From Rhizobium sp. (GTDB lineage Bacteria; Pseudomonadota; Alphaproteobacteria; Rhizobiales; Rhizobiaceae): a stretch of 64,000 bases of DNA. Below the pieces are notes generated by a model. It ran no database searches. It had not been told where the DNA came from and saw nothing but the letters and a program-made list of their open reading frames with translations. Positions 28,415 to 38,798 of this stretch are shown here, one piece after another; position 1 is the first letter of the stretch; every line of letters starts with the position of its first letter. The translations under genes and the position numbers were made by a program. The DNA is taken from assembly GCA_027533385.1 (NCBI GenBank), contig JAPZUE010000040.1, positions 62,001-126,000 of the forward strand, read 5' to 3'.

Positions 28415-29824
28415 ATGATCCCGGCGACCACGTTCAAGGGCAAGATCGTCGCACTGTTCGGGCTCGGTGGCTCCGGGCTCGCGACCGCCAAGGCGCTGCA
28501 GGCCGGCGGGGCTGTTGTGATTGCCTGGGACGACAATCCCGACAGTGTGGCACGGGCCGCTGCCGAAGGTGTCCCGACGCGGGATCTGCGCGAGATCGAC
28601 TGGGCATCCGTCGCCTCCTTCGTGCTCTCACCGGGCGTCCCACTTACCCATCCGAAGCCGCACTGGACGGTGGGCTTTGCGCGTGCCGCTGGCGTCGAGA
28701 TCATCGGCGATGTCGAGATCTTCGTCCGCGAGCGCCGGGCGCATGCGCCGGACTGCCCGTTCATCGCGATCACCGGAACCAACGGCAAATCGACGACCAC
28801 GGCATTGATTGCGCATATTCTGCAGGCAAGCGGTCGCGACACGCAGCTTGGCGGCAATATCGGGCGTGCGGTGCTGACGCTCGATCCGCCGAAGGACGGT
28901 CGCTTCTTCGTCGTCGAGTGCTCGTCCTACCAGATCGATCTTGCGCCGACGCTTAATCCGACGGCCGGTATCCTGCTCAACCTGACGCCCGATCATCTCG
29001 ATCGTCACGGCACCATGCAGCACTATGCGGATGTGAAGGAACGTCTGGTCGCCGGGGCAAAGACGGCGATCGTCGGCATCGATGACAGCTACTGCGAACT
29101 GATCGGTGACCGCATTGAGCGGGCCGGGACGAAGGTCATCCGGATCTCCAAGCGCCAGCCGCTGGCAGACGGGCTCTATGCAGAGGGTTCGCGGATCATG
29201 CGGGCGGAGCAGGGTGCAACGTCGCTGCTGGTGGATCTCGATGGTATCCAGACGCTGCGCGGCAGCCACAATGCCCAGAATGCCTGTGCGGCGATCGCAG
29301 CCTGCCTGGCGGCCGGGGTGTCGGAAGAGGAGATCCGCAAGGGGCTCGAGAGCTTTCCGGGCCTCAAGCATCGCATGCAGCCGGTTGGGCGGCGCGCTCA
29401 AGTCGTTTTCGTCAACGACAGCAAAGCGACCAATGCGGATGCGGCAGCGCCTGCGCTTTCAAGCTACGAGCGGATCTACTGGATCGCCGGCGGTCTGCCC
29501 AAGGAAGGTGGCATCGCAAGCCTCGCACCACTCTTTCCGCGCATCGTGAAAGCCTATCTGATCGGCGAGGCTGCTTCGGCCTTTGCTGCACAGCTCGGCG
29601 ACCGTGTGCCTTACGAGATCTCGGACCGGCTGGAGCGTGCCGTGGCGCATGCCGCAGCGGATGCCGATCGGGATGGCGAAGCTTCGGCGGTGATGCTCTC
29701 ACCGGCCTGTGCGAGCTTCGACCAGTACAAGAATTTCGAGGTCCGCGGCGACGCCTTCGTTTCGCATGTCGCAGATCTTCCAGGGGTGACGATGCTGATC
29801 GATCTGCCGACAGGAGGCAAATGA
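28415..29824 (+). CDS. murD: UDP-MurNAc-L-Ala:D-glutamate ligase
   Basis: Adds D-Glu to UDP-MurNAc-L-Ala in the cytoplasm. 469 residues. The N-terminal Rossmann motif is [17 protein letters not shown], the P-loop [14 protein letters not shown] (about 124-137), VECSSYQID and [12 protein letters not shown] bind Mg and substrate, and FVNDSKATN and [16 protein letters not shown] mark the C-terminal domain. It ends one base before ftsW. Confidence 0.96.
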   Translation: MIPATTFKGKIVALFGLGGSGLATAKALQAGGAVVIAWDDNPDSVARAAAEGVPTRDLREIDWASVASFVLSPGVPLTHPKPHWTVGFARAAGVEIIGDVEIFVRERRAHAPDCPFIAITGTNGKSTTTALIAHILQASGRDTQLGGNIGRAVLTLDPPKDGRFFVVECSSYQIDLAPTLNPTAGILLNLTPDHLDRHGTMQHYADVKERLVAGAKTAIVGIDDSYCELIGDRIERAGTKVIRISKRQPLADGLYAEGSRIMRAEQGATSLLVDLDGIQTLRGSHNAQNACAAIAACLAAGVSEEEIRKGLESFPGLKHRMQPVGRRAQVVFVNDSKATNADAAAPALSSYERIYWIAGGLPKEGGIASLAPLFPRIVKAYLIGEAASAFAAQLGDRVPYEISDRLERAVAHAAADADRDGEASAVMLSPACASFDQYKNFEVRGDAFVSHVADLPGVTMLIDLPTGGK

Positions 29825-29825
29825 G

Positions 29826-30980
29826 ATGGTAAGCCGCGTGGAGAGAGGGCCGGTCGCTGACTGGTTCTGGACGATTGACCGTCTGTTCCTGATCACCTTC
29901 GTTCTTCTCATGGGCATCGGGCTGATGCTCTCTTTCGCGGCCTCGCCGGCGGTGGCCGAACGTCTCGGCCTCGACAGCTTCCATTTCGTCAAGCGCCACG
30001 CGATCTTCATGATGCCGGCGCTTGTGGTCATGATTGGCCTGTCGTTTCTTTCCCCGCGCCAGGTAAGGCGTGTGGCCATGCTGATCCTGGCGGCCTCGCT
30101 GATCATGATGGTGTTGGTGCTTTTCATCGGTCTTGAGGTCAAAGGCGGGCGGCGCTGGCTGTCGATCGGATCCATGTCGATCCAGCCGTCAGAATTCATG
30201 AAGCCGGCCTTTGTTGTGATCTGCGCCTGGCTGTTTTCCGAACATGCGCGCCAGCCGGAAATTCCCGGCAATCTCTTCGCCATCCTGCTGTTTGCAATCG
30301 CCGCTGCACTGCTGATTGCCCAGCCTGACCTTGGTCAGACGATCCTGATCGGCAGTGTGTGGGGGGCGATGTTCTTCATGGCCGGCATGCCCTGGCTTTG
30401 GATTGTCATTCTGGGCGTCCTGGGGGGCGCCGGGTTCTTCGGGGCCTATCTGACGCTGCCGCATGTGGCGGGGCGAATAGATCGATTCCTGACCGGGGAA
30501 GGCGACACCTTCCAGGTCGATACCGCCCGCGAAGCCATCATTCGTGGTGACTGGTTCGGCCAGGGGCCAGGCGAGGGTGTGGTCAAGCGCATCATCCCCG
30601 ATAGCCATACCGACTTCATTTTCTCGGTCGCGGCCGAAGAGTTCGGCATCGTCTTCTGCATGGTGCTGGTGGCGATCTTCGCCTTCCTCGTGCTGCGTGG
30701 CTTGAGCCACGCCTACAAGGAGCGCAACGATTTCAACCGTCTCGCCGTGTCGGGCCTCGTGCTGCTCCTCGGCGTGCAGTCGATGATCAATATCGGCGTC
30801 AATCTCGAACTTCTGCCGGCCAAGGGCATGACGCTGCCGCTCATATCCTATGGTGGATCGTCGATGACGGCGATCTGTGTCACGGCCGGCTTCATCCTGG
30901 CGCTGACGCGCCGTCGTCCGGAAAAGCGCGCTCAGGAGCGCAGTCTTTTCCGCTCGGTGGCGGGTGTACCTGCGGAGTAG
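29826..30980 (+). CDS. ftsW: septal peptidoglycan glycosyltransferase FtsW
   Basis: SEDS-family membrane enzyme that polymerises lipid II at the septum together with FtsI. 384 residues with about ten membrane spans. AGGAGG lies 8 bases before ATG 29826. Signatures: GGRRWLSIGSMSIQPSEFMK, the Asp in AQPDLGQT, PDSHTDFIFSVAAEEFG, and the SEDS end motif PLISYGGSSM. The Arg/Glu-rich C-terminus faces the cytoplasm. Confidence 0.97.
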   Translation: MVSRVERGPVADWFWTIDRLFLITFVLLMGIGLMLSFAASPAVAERLGLDSFHFVKRHAIFMMPALVVMIGLSFLSPRQVRRVAMLILAASLIMMVLVLFIGLEVKGGRRWLSIGSMSIQPSEFMKPAFVVICAWLFSEHARQPEIPGNLFAILLFAIAAALLIAQPDLGQTILIGSVWGAMFFMAGMPWLWIVILGVLGGAGFFGAYLTLPHVAGRIDRFLTGEGDTFQVDTAREAIIRGDWFGQGPGEGVVKRIIPDSHTDFIFSVAAEEFGIVFCMVLVAIFAFLVLRGLSHAYKERNDFNRLAVSGLVLLLGVQSMINIGVNLELLPAKGMTLPLISYGGSSMTAICVTAGFILALTRRRPEKRAQERSLFRSVAGVPAE

Positions 30981-30984
30981 TTGA

Positions 30985-32106
30985 ATGAGCAAGGGTATCG
31001 TGTTGCTTGCCGCCGGTGGAACCGGCGGTCATCTTTTTCCGGCCGAAGCGCTGGCGCATGAGTTGAGGGCGCGCGGCTTTGCCGTGCATCTCGTCACCGA
31101 CCGGCGTGCGGAACGTTATGCGGGCAGCTTCCCGGCAGACGAAATCCATACGGTCTCCTCGGCGACCATCGGTTCGAAGAACCCTGTTGCCGTCGTCAAG
31201 GCGTTTTTGTCCCTTTGGCGCGGCTATCGGGAAGCGCGGGCGCTCATCTTGCGCCTGAAGCCAAAGGCCGTCATTGGCTTCGGTGGCTATCCGACCGTTC
31301 CCCCCGTCTTTGCTGCCGCCGGTCTCGGCGTTCCGACGGCCGTGCACGAGCAGAATGCGGTGATGGGGCGTGCCAACAAGCTGCTCGCCTCGCGTGTTCG
31401 CGCGATCGCCGGCGGATTTCTGTCTCCGAGTGGCGATCATGCGGCGAAGATGGTGCTCACCGGCAATCCCGTTCGCCCGGCGGTGATTGCCGCAGCAGCC
31501 CAGCCCTATACTCCGTCGGGTGCGAATGAGGCGTTCAATCTCGTGGTCTTCGGCGGGAGCCAGGGTGCGCAATTCTTCTCCGACGCCATTCCCGGTGCGA
31601 TCCGCCTGTTGCCCGATGCGCTGCGTCAGCGTCTGGTGGTGACACAGCAGGCGCGGCCGGAAGATCGGCAGAAGGTGATCGACAGCTACACGACGCTTGG
31701 CATTCGCGCGGATGTCGCGCCCTTCTTCACCGATATGGCGGAGCGTCTGGCAGCTGCTCATCTCGCGATGTGCCGCTCTGGCGCGTCGACGGTGTCGGAG
31801 CTCGCCGTGATCGGGCGTCCGAGCGTGCTTGTGCCCTATCCCTATGCACTGGACCATGACCAAGCGGCGAATGCAGCCGCGCTGGCTGCCCAGGGCGGTG
31901 CGCAGGTGATAGCCCAGGCTGAGCTTTCCCCAGAGCGGATCGCAGACCTCCTGACCAAGGCGATGGAGGGGCCGGAGGGGCTTGTCACCATGGCTCATGC
32001 CGCGAAAAGCACGGGCAAGCCCGACGCTGCCGGCTTGCTCGCCGACCTCGTAGAGGCTATTGCCGCCGGCAAGGGCATTGCCCAGTCGAAGGGAGCCACA
32101 CAATGA
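30985..32106 (+). CDS. murG: lipid II synthase, UDP-GlcNAc:lipid I GlcNAc transferase
   Basis: Adds GlcNAc to lipid I on the inner face of the membrane; GT28 family, 373 residues. [12 protein letters not shown] at the N-terminus binds the lipid diphosphate. [36 protein letters not shown] and [15 protein letters not shown] with [12 protein letters not shown] are the two-domain GT-B signatures that hold UDP-GlcNAc. Overlaps murC by 4 bases. Confidence 0.97.
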   Translation: MSKGIVLLAAGGTGGHLFPAEALAHELRARGFAVHLVTDRRAERYAGSFPADEIHTVSSATIGSKNPVAVVKAFLSLWRGYREARALILRLKPKAVIGFGGYPTVPPVFAAAGLGVPTAVHEQNAVMGRANKLLASRVRAIAGGFLSPSGDHAAKMVLTGNPVRPAVIAAAAQPYTPSGANEAFNLVVFGGSQGAQFFSDAIPGAIRLLPDALRQRLVVTQQARPEDRQKVIDSYTTLGIRADVAPFFTDMAERLAAAHLAMCRSGASTVSELAVIGRPSVLVPYPYALDHDQAANAAALAAQGGAQVIAQAELSPERIADLLTKAMEGPEGLVTMAHAAKSTGKPDAAGLLADLVEAIAAGKGIAQSKGATQ

Positions 32107-33515
32107 AAATGCCGAAATCCATCGGCCTGGTCCATTTCATCGGGATCGGCGGCATCGGAATGAGCGGGATCGCCGAGGTGCTGCACAATCTCGGTCACAA
32201 GGTGCAAGGGTCTGATCAGGCCGAAAGTGCCAATGTCCAGCGTCTGCGCGCCAAGGGTATCGAAGTGTTCGTCGGCCACAAGGCCGAGAACCTTGGTGAC
32301 GCCGAAGTTGTCGTTGTCTCGACCGCGATCAAGAAGAACAATCCGGAACTGATTGCGGCGCGCGAGAAGCTCTTGCCGATCGTCCGACGCGCTGAAATGC
32401 TGGCCGAACTGATGCGCTTCCGCAATGCGATTGCGATTGGCGGCACGCATGGCAAGACGACGACGACTTCGATGGTCGCCGCTCTTCTGGAAGCCGGCAA
32501 TCTCGACCCGACTGTGATCAATGGCGGCATCATCAATGCCTATGGCACCAATGCGCGCATGGGCGAGGGCGAGTGGATGGTGGTCGAGGCTGATGAGTCC
32601 GACGGCACCTTCTTGAAGCTGCCGGCCGATGTCGCTGTTGTCACCAATATCGACCCGGAGCATCTCGACCATTACGGCACCTTCGACAATGCGCGGGCGG
32701 CCTTCCGCCAGTTTGTCGAGAACGTCCCGTTCTACGGTTTCGGCGTGATGTGCCTCGACCATCCGGAAGTGCAGGCGCTCGTCGGCAAGATCGAGGACCG
32801 CAAGGTCATCACCTATGGTGAGAACCCGCAGGCCGACGTGCGCTTCTCGAATGTGCGCTTCGATGGTACGCGCTCGATCTTCGACGTCGAGATCCGCCGT
32901 CGCCGCACGGGTCGCGTCTTCAACTTCAAGGATCTCGTGCTGCCAATGCCGGGCCGGCACAACATCTCCAATGCCTGCGCGGCGATTGCTGTGGCCAATC
33001 GGCTCGACATTTCCGAAGAGGCGATCCGCAAGGGGCTGGCCGGCTTCGGGGGCGTGAAGCGCCGCTTCACGCTGACGGGGACATCAAACGGAGTGCAGGT
33101 CTTCGACGACTACGGGCATCATCCGGTCGAGATCAAGGCCGTGCTGAGGGCCGCGCGCGAGGCCTGCCAGGGCCGGATCATTGCCGTCCACCAGCCGCAT
33201 CGCTTCACGCGCCTATCGAGCCTGTTTGATGATTTTGCCAACTGCTTCAACGATGCCGACACGATTTTCCTGTCGCCGGTCTATTCGGCAGGTGAAGATC
33301 CGATCGAGGGTATCGATTCGGAGACGCTGGTGTCGCGCATCAAATCTGGTGGTCATCGCGATGCGCGTTACTTGGCCGCGCCGGATCAACTCGCCTCCCT
33401 CGTTGCGGGCATTGCACAACCGGGTGATTTCGTGGTCCTGTTGGGGGCTGGCAACATCACCCAGTGGGCTGCAGCCCTGCCGGCGGAACTTGATGCAATT
33501 TCGGGAAAGTCTTGA
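32103..33515 (+). CDS. murC: UDP-MurNAc:L-alanine ligase
   Basis: First amino-acid-adding Mur ligase, 470 residues. [17 protein letters not shown] is the N-terminal nucleotide motif, [14 protein letters not shown] the P-loop, [12 protein letters not shown] and [11 protein letters not shown] the Mg-binding region, and [12 protein letters not shown] with HQPHRFTR the catalytic and ligand-binding C-terminal part. ATG lies within the murG stop (ATGA) and murB starts at the next base after its stop, so murG-murC-murB are translationally linked. Confidence 0.97.
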   Translation: MKMPKSIGLVHFIGIGGIGMSGIAEVLHNLGHKVQGSDQAESANVQRLRAKGIEVFVGHKAENLGDAEVVVVSTAIKKNNPELIAAREKLLPIVRRAEMLAELMRFRNAIAIGGTHGKTTTTSMVAALLEAGNLDPTVINGGIINAYGTNARMGEGEWMVVEADESDGTFLKLPADVAVVTNIDPEHLDHYGTFDNARAAFRQFVENVPFYGFGVMCLDHPEVQALVGKIEDRKVITYGENPQADVRFSNVRFDGTRSIFDVEIRRRRTGRVFNFKDLVLPMPGRHNISNACAAIAVANRLDISEEAIRKGLAGFGGVKRRFTLTGTSNGVQVFDDYGHHPVEIKAVLRAAREACQGRIIAVHQPHRFTRLSSLFDDFANCFNDADTIFLSPVYSAGEDPIEGIDSETLVSRIKSGGHRDARYLAAPDQLASLVAGIAQPGDFVVLLGAGNITQWAAALPAELDAISGKS

Positions 33516-34490
33516 ATGAAACAGGTGGATGGGGAAAAGCTTCTGGCGTCGCTCGGCCCGGGGGTCAACGATCTCAAGGGGCGGCTGACGCCGGATGCGC
33601 CGATGGACCGGGTCACCTGGTTCCAGGCCGGCGGTCTTGCGGAACTGATGTTCCAGCCGCATGACGTCGAGGACCTGACTGCCTTTCTGAAACTCTTGCC
33701 GGAAGATGTGCCGCTCACCGTCGTGGGTGTCGGATCGAACCTGCTCGTGCGTGACGGCGGCATTCCCGGTGTTGTGATCCGCCTGTCCGCCAAGGGCTTC
33801 GGTCAGGTCGAGCTTGCCGGCGAGAACCGCATCCGGGCCGGCGCGATCTGCCCGGACAAGCACATCGCCGCCATGGCGATGGACAACAATATCGGTGGCT
33901 TCCACTTCTATTACGGTATTCCCGGTTCGATCGGCGGCGCCGTGCGTATGAATGCCGGCGCCAATGGCGGAGACACGGCCGGCCGTCTGATCGAAGTCGA
34001 AGCGGTTGACCGCAAGGGCAATGTCCATGTCCTTTCGAATGCCGACATGGGCTACAGCTATCGCCATTCGACCGCGCCCGAGGGTCTGATCTTCACCAGC
34101 GCCTTGTTCGAAGGCTATCCGGAAGAAAAGGCAAAGATCCGTGCCGACATGGATGCGGTTCGCCATCACCGGGAAACGGTCCAGCCGATCAAGGAAAAGA
34201 CCGGAGGGTCGACCTTCAAGAACCCTGAAGGACATTCCGCCTGGGAACTGATTGACGAAGCCGGTTGCCGCGGCCTGATGATCGGCGGTGCGCAGATGTC
34301 GTCGCTGCACTGCAACTTCATGATCAATGTCGGCCATGCGACGGGTTACGATCTCGAATATCTCGGGGAGACCGTACGTCAGCGGGTGTTTGAAACCTCC
34401 GGCATCAAGCTCGAATGGGAAATCAAGCGGTTCGGGATTTTCATGCCCGGTCGCGAGGTCAAGCCTTTCATGGGTAGTGTGCCGGCCTGA
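33516..34490 (+). CDS. murB: UDP-N-acetylenolpyruvoylglucosamine reductase
   Basis: FAD enzyme that reduces UDP-GlcNAc-enolpyruvate to UDP-MurNAc with NADPH. 324 residues, type IIa-like. The FAD-binding domain shows [14 protein letters not shown] and [19 protein letters not shown]; the Tyr/Arg segment GYSYRHS, then GGSTFKNP with the catalytic Ser and [11 protein letters not shown]. No gap separates it from murC. It is the last Mur gene before the GGDEF insertion. Confidence 0.97.
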   Translation: MKQVDGEKLLASLGPGVNDLKGRLTPDAPMDRVTWFQAGGLAELMFQPHDVEDLTAFLKLLPEDVPLTVVGVGSNLLVRDGGIPGVVIRLSAKGFGQVELAGENRIRAGAICPDKHIAAMAMDNNIGGFHFYYGIPGSIGGAVRMNAGANGGDTAGRLIEVEAVDRKGNVHVLSNADMGYSYRHSTAPEGLIFTSALFEGYPEEKAKIRADMDAVRHHRETVQPIKEKTGGSTFKNPEGHSAWELIDEAGCRGLMIGGAQMSSLHCNFMINVGHATGYDLEYLGETVRQRVFETSGIKLEWEIKRFGIFMPGREVKPFMGSVPA

Positions 34491-34533
34491 GGCCCCGCAT
34501 TCCCGTACGAAGTTTTAACTTCACTCAATTAGG

Positions 34534-34553
34534 CTCCCCGAAGTTTCGGGGAG
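34534..34553 (+). promoter_or_regulatory. hairpin that covers the ribosome site of the GGDEF gene
   Basis: CTCCCCGAA (34534-34542) and TTCGGGGAG (34545-34553) are 9-base complements, forming about 8 bp with a tight loop. The 3' arm contains GGGGAG, the only Shine-Dalgarno candidate, 4 bases before ATG 34558. It may act as a weak terminator after murB (tttc follows) or keep the GGDEF mRNA closed to ribosomes. Confidence 0.6.
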
Positions 34554-34557
34554 TTTC

Positions 34558-35412
34558 ATGTTCGATCTGGTGCATGTCTGGGTTATTCGGCAGCTGACGC
34601 TTGGGGAGTTTGCGTCGCGGCAGGCGGTCTTGTCGAAAGCTGCCTTGATGGCTGCGAAGATCGCGGTCTTTGCCTATCTCCTAAACATCCTTGGCCATCT
34701 TCTTCTCGTGGCTTTCGGGCTTCTCCCCTATCCCCTTCTTCCGGCGCTCGTGGTCGCAACGATGCTGACGCCCCCGGTATCCTTTTTCGTTGCGGTGATT
34801 GCCTATTCGGTCGTGGGCCTGGCGATCTATGACCTCGGGGTGTCGCGCCAGCGCTTCGAGACCTTGAGCCGGACCGACATGCTGTCCGGGCTTATGAACC
34901 GCCGGGCATTCCTCGACACGTTTGAGATGGCGCGCGGCCCGGTCGCCCTGATCCTTTTCGATATCGATCGCTTCAAGTCGATCAACGATACGCTTGGCCA
35001 TAAGGCGGGAGACGATGTCATCGTCCGGACGGCGCAATGCCTGAAAGATGCCCTGGGCTCAGGCGAAGCCATCGCCCGCATCGGCGGCGAGGAGTTCGCC
35101 GTGTTGCTGACGGGGGAGGGAACGGAGCGTGCGATGCAGGTGGCAGAGACCATCCGAGCGTCTGTCGAGGGTCGGGGTCTGACGATTGCCGGGCGCCAAG
35201 TCTCCGTCACCGTCTCGGCCGGTGTCTCCGAAGGTCTTGCCGAGCTTGGCTTCAGCGAGCTCTTTTCCGGCGCAGATCGCGCTCTTTACCTCGCGAAAGC
35301 GAGCGGACGGAATCGAATCGTGCATGCGCGAGAGCTGGTTGATGCGTCCCTGGGCCTGTCGAGCCCTGACGATGGCCAAGCCGTCGGGAGCCGTCCCCGG
35401 CTGACTGCCTGA
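34558..35412 (+). CDS. membrane-bound GGDEF diguanylate cyclase inside the dcw cluster
   Basis: 284 residues: two or three hydrophobic segments (about 26-52 and 58-90) and a GGDEF domain (about 100-270). The domain is complete: LSGLMNRRAFL, FDIDRFKSINDTLGH and the active-site GGEEF. The RxxD inhibitory I-site that normally lies nine residues before is absent (LGSG), so product inhibition is not expected. It interrupts the conserved murB-ddl order, where no such gene belongs in the classical cluster. It is a clear paralogue of the gene at 49320-50165 (same TM plus GGDEF layout; shared SRTDMLSGL and SGRNRIVH). Likely makes c-di-GMP; a link to division is only suggested by place. Confidence 0.92.
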   Translation: MFDLVHVWVIRQLTLGEFASRQAVLSKAALMAAKIAVFAYLLNILGHLLLVAFGLLPYPLLPALVVATMLTPPVSFFVAVIAYSVVGLAIYDLGVSRQRFETLSRTDMLSGLMNRRAFLDTFEMARGPVALILFDIDRFKSINDTLGHKAGDDVIVRTAQCLKDALGSGEAIARIGGEEFAVLLTGEGTERAMQVAETIRASVEGRGLTIAGRQVSVTVSAGVSEGLAELGFSELFSGADRALYLAKASGRNRIVHARELVDASLGLSSPDDGQAVGSRPRLTA

Positions 35413-35615
35413 AGCTGATCAGCGGAAAATAACTGCTTTATAACAGTGCTTTATACCGATAAGCTAATTCGATTTATTAGCTTGTGATGCATTCTGTTTT
35501 CCAGTCGGGTTAACGAAAGTAAACGGTTCATTAACCTTAATGTTGTTCAACTGGCCTCACAGAGCCGGATCAGTCGGTTTGACTGCCGGTCGGGTTTGGA
35601 ATTTGCGAGGCGTTG
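35413..35615 (+). promoter_or_regulatory. AT-rich promoter region upstream of ddl-ftsQAZ
   Basis: It holds an inverted repeat AAGCTAAT (35461-35468) / ATTAGCTT (35476-35483) that could end the GGDEF transcript. A near-repeat CTGCTTTATA / GTGCTTTATA lies at about 35433-35454. TTAA-N7-AAAC (35510-35524) and the dyad CATTAACCTTAATG (35529-35542) resemble CtrA half-sites. This is the longest AT-rich gap in the cluster and probably carries the main internal promoter for ddl-ftsQ-ftsA-ftsZ. Confidence 0.5.
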
Positions 35616-36542
35616 ATGAGTGGCAAGCATGTCGCGGTTTTGATGGGTGGATTGTCCTCCGAGCGGCCTGTCAGCTTGTCCTCGGGGAATGCCTGCGCGA
35701 CCGCTCTCGAGGGTGAGGGCTTCAAGGTTACGCGTGTTGATGTCGGTCGTGACATCGGTCGCGTTCTCGAAGATCTGAGGCCGGATGTCGCCTTCAACGC
35801 GCTGCATGGTCCGTTCGGTGAAGACGGGACCATCCAGGGCGTGCTCGAATATCTCGAAATTCCCTATACGCATTCCGGCGTGCTCGCTTCGGCGCTTGCG
35901 ATGGACAAGAAGCAGGCCAAGATCGTGGCTGCGCAGGCGGGCATCCCGGTTGCCGAGGCCATGGTCATCAATCGCTTCGATATCGGCAATGCGCATCCGA
36001 TGACGCCGCCTTATGTGGTGAAGCCGGTTCGTGAAGGTTCCAGCTTCGGTGTCGTCATTGTCCGCGAGGACATGGCGCATCCGCCTCAGATTCTGACTTC
36101 CAGCGAATGGCGTTATGGCGATGTCGTGATGGTCGAGCGCTATGTCGCCGGTCGCGAGCTCACCTGTGGCGTCATGGATGGCAAGGTGCTTGGCGTGACC
36201 GAGATTGTGCCGCTCGGGCACAGCTTCTACGACTACGACTCCAAGTATGCTGCCGGCGGGTCGCAACACGTGCTTCCTGCGCAAATTTCACCGAAAATTT
36301 ACCAAAAAATACAATCATTAGCGCTCAAGGCACACCAGGCGCTCGGGTGTCGCGGGGTGAGTCGGTCAGACTTCCGTTACGACGATCGCTTCTCCGAGGA
36401 TGGTGATCTGATCTGGCTGGAGCTCAACAATCAGCCGGGCATGACCCCCACTTCGTTGCTGCCGGAAATGGCTGCCCATGCGGGTTACAGCTTTGGTGAA
36501 TTTGTACGTTGGATGGTGGAGGACGCTTCTTGTTCTCGTTGA
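35616..36542 (+). CDS. ddl: D-alanine-D-alanine ligase
   Basis: ATP-grasp enzyme that joins two D-Ala for MurF. 308 residues from ATG 35616 with GAGG 5 bases upstream. [17 protein letters not shown] is the N-terminal substrate loop, [12 protein letters not shown] the Glu-containing signature, [15 protein letters not shown] the ATP-binding segment, and DFRYDD with [15 protein letters not shown] the Mg-binding end. Bases 36284-36327 are strikingly AT-rich for this genome, though the encoded helix is conserved. It overlaps ftsQ. Confidence 0.97.
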   Translation: MSGKHVAVLMGGLSSERPVSLSSGNACATALEGEGFKVTRVDVGRDIGRVLEDLRPDVAFNALHGPFGEDGTIQGVLEYLEIPYTHSGVLASALAMDKKQAKIVAAQAGIPVAEAMVINRFDIGNAHPMTPPYVVKPVREGSSFGVVIVREDMAHPPQILTSSEWRYGDVVMVERYVAGRELTCGVMDGKVLGVTEIVPLGHSFYDYDSKYAAGGSQHVLPAQISPKIYQKIQSLALKAHQALGCRGVSRSDFRYDDRFSEDGDLIWLELNNQPGMTPTSLLPEMAAHAGYSFGEFVRWMVEDASCSR

Positions 36543-37462
36543 GCGGCAACAAACTGGTTGATGGTCCGGGTGTTTATCCCGCTGCGCCGCTTGCCTCCGG
36601 GGAGGCGAAGGTGCTGCCGCGGCCGCTCCGTCGTCTCGTGCGTTTCGTGGTCAGCCTCTGCTCTGGCCGCATCGTTCTGCCGCGTCATCTCGGCAAGGCG
36701 AGCCTGGCCGGCTTCTATGGTCTGGTTTGCCTTCACGGTGTCGTCGTCGGTGGCCACGGTCCTATCGTGATGCAGACGGTCACGTCCAAGGCTGGTTTTG
36801 CGGTTGAGGACGTGCGCGTCTCCGGCAATCAGCATACGTCCGAAATCGACATTCTTCAGCTTTTGGGCCTCGATGGTTCGACCAGCCTGCTCGGCCTCGA
36901 TATCGCTGCTGCGCGGCAAGCCTTGTCGCAGCTTCCCTGGGTCGAATCGGCCGAGGTTCGCAAGGTCTATCCTTCCACGGTCGAGGTGGTTCTGCGCGAG
37001 CGTCAGGCCTTTGGCATCTGGCAGCATGGCAGTGACCTGTCGCTTATCGAGCGTTCGGGCTCGGTGATCGCTCCGCTGCGGGATAACAAATTTGCTTCGC
37101 TGCCGTTGTTCGTCGGTCGCGATGCCGAGACTGCGGCTGCGGCGATCGACGAGGAATTTTCGAACTGGCCGGCCATTGCGTCGCGTGTGAAGGCTTTCGT
37201 TCGGATCGGCGGTCGTCGCTGGGACGTCCATCTCGACAATGGCGTGATCGTACGTCTACCCGAGGAGAATGTCGCCGGTGCGCTGGCGCTGCTCAACCGG
37301 TTTGATGAAGAGCAGCAGGTCCTGTCGCGTGATATCGCGCTGGTGGACCTGCGTCTGCCCGATCGTGTTGCCGTCCGCCTGACGCCTGGTGCTTTGGAGC
37401 GCCGCACGGCTGCTCTTGAAGAGCGCCGCAAGGCCCTGAAGAAGCTGGAGCAGAAGATATGA
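36530..37462 (+). CDS. ftsQ: cell division protein FtsQ
   Basis: Bitopic divisome scaffold, about 310 residues. A TTG start at 36530 is favoured: GGAGG lies 7 bases upstream and the sequence MFSLSGNK fits rhizobial FtsQ; TTG 36509 is an alternative. The N-terminal cytoplasmic part is basic, a membrane span follows (about 60-80, [15 protein letters not shown]), then the POTRA domain ([19 protein letters not shown]) and the beta domain with [21 protein letters not shown]... cut here at its core. The C-terminus is a Arg/Lys/Glu-rich helix. It overlaps ddl by 13 bases and ftsA by 4. Confidence 0.94.
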   Translation: MFSLSGNKLVDGPGVYPAAPLASGEAKVLPRPLRRLVRFVVSLCSGRIVLPRHLGKASLAGFYGLVCLHGVVVGGHGPIVMQTVTSKAGFAVEDVRVSGNQHTSEIDILQLLGLDGSTSLLGLDIAAARQALSQLPWVESAEVRKVYPSTVEVVLRERQAFGIWQHGSDLSLIERSGSVIAPLRDNKFASLPLFVGRDAETAAAAIDEEFSNWPAIASRVKAFVRIGGRRWDVHLDNGVIVRLPEENVAGALALLNRFDEEQQVLSRDIALVDLRLPDRVAVRLTPGALERRTAALEERRKALKKLEQKI

Positions 37463-38790
37463 GCATCTTCGGCGGTTCCTCCTTCGGTTTCCCGCGCACC
37501 AAGCCGCTTTCGTCGAAGCGGGCGCATGTCGTCTCGGTTCTCGATATCGGCTCGACCAAGGTCGTCTGCATCATTGCGCGGCTTACGCCGCGTCGCGAAT
37601 CGGCGGTTCTGCCCGGGCGCACCCACAATGTCGAAGTGATCGGTCTTGGCCATCAGCGTTCGCATGGCATCAAGTCCGGCGTGATTGCCGATCTCGACGC
37701 CGTCGAGAGTGTCGTGCGCCTCGCCGTCGATGCGGCAGAGCGCATGGCCGGCCTGACTGTCGAAAGCCTGATCGTCAACGTTTCTGCCGGGCGCATCGGT
37801 TCGGATGTCTATACGGCTTCGATCGACCTCGGCGGCCAGGAAGTCGAATCCGGCGACCTGCGCAAGGTTCTGATTGCGGCTGGCCAGCAGTCCCAGGGCA
37901 ATGACCGTGCGGTCCTGCATTCGCTGCCCACGGGCTTTTCACTTGACGGAGAACGGGGAATCCGTGATCCCCTTGGAATGTATGGCGACGTTCTCGGCGT
38001 CGACATGCATGTGGTCACGGCCGAACGTGCAGCGCTTCGCAATCTGGAGCTCTGCATCAACAGAGCTCACCTGACCGTCGAGGGCGTGGTTGCCACGCCT
38101 TATGCCAGCGGGCTTGCTGCCCTGGTCGATGACGAGGTGGAGCTCGGTTGCGCGGCGATCGACATGGGCGGTGGCATGACCACCATCTCTGTCTTCGCCG
38201 AAGGCAAGTTGATCCATACGGACGCCATCGGGATCGGCGGTCACCATGTGACGACCGATCTGGCGCGCGGGTTGTCGACCCGTATCGAGGATGCAGAACG
38301 TCTCAAGGTCGTTCACGGTTCGGCTGTCGCCAACGGCGCCGACGAGCGCGAAGTCGTGTCGGTTCCGCCGATCGGCGAGGACGACCGGGATCAGCCGACC
38401 CAGGTTCCAAAGGCGCTCCTGACCCGGATCATCAGCGCGCGGATCGAGGAAACCCTCGAAATGCTGCGCGACCGGATCCAGAAGTCCGGCTTCTCGCCGG
38501 TGGTCGGAAAGCGCGTCGTGCTCACCGGGGGCGCCTGCCAGCTGACCGGCATGCCGGAAGCGGCGCGCCGCATTCTGGCCCGGAACGTGCGTATCGGTCG
38601 TCCGATGGGTGTCTCTGGCCTGCCGGCGGCAGCCAAGGGACCGGCCTTCTCGACGGCCGTCGGCCTGACGATCTATCCGCAGATGGCGGATCAGGAAACA
38701 CATGCCGGGCAGGGCGGGTTGTTCTCGCCCTTCGGCAACGGAAACAGCCGCTTCGCCCGCATGGGGCAATGGCTGAAAGAGAGTTTTTGA
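37459..38790 (+). CDS. ftsA: cell division protein FtsA
   Basis: Actin-like ATPase that tethers FtsZ filaments to the membrane. 443 residues. Phosphate-1 motif VLDIGSTKVVCII, the 1C domain (SGVIADLDAVES, VNVSAGRI), phosphate-2 AAIDMGGGMTTISVF, the adenosine motif VVLTGGACQLTGM, and the membrane-binding amphipathic end FARMGQWLKESF. ATG overlaps the ftsQ stop. A hairpin follows before ftsZ. Confidence 0.97.
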   Translation: MSIFGGSSFGFPRTKPLSSKRAHVVSVLDIGSTKVVCIIARLTPRRESAVLPGRTHNVEVIGLGHQRSHGIKSGVIADLDAVESVVRLAVDAAERMAGLTVESLIVNVSAGRIGSDVYTASIDLGGQEVESGDLRKVLIAAGQQSQGNDRAVLHSLPTGFSLDGERGIRDPLGMYGDVLGVDMHVVTAERAALRNLELCINRAHLTVEGVVATPYASGLAALVDDEVELGCAAIDMGGGMTTISVFAEGKLIHTDAIGIGGHHVTTDLARGLSTRIEDAERLKVVHGSAVANGADEREVVSVPPIGEDDRDQPTQVPKALLTRIISARIEETLEMLRDRIQKSGFSPVVGKRVVLTGGACQLTGMPEAARRILARNVRIGRPMGVSGLPAAAKGPAFSTAVGLTIYPQMADQETHAGQGGLFSPFGNGNSRFARMGQWLKESF

Positions 38791-38798
38791 GTTCACCC

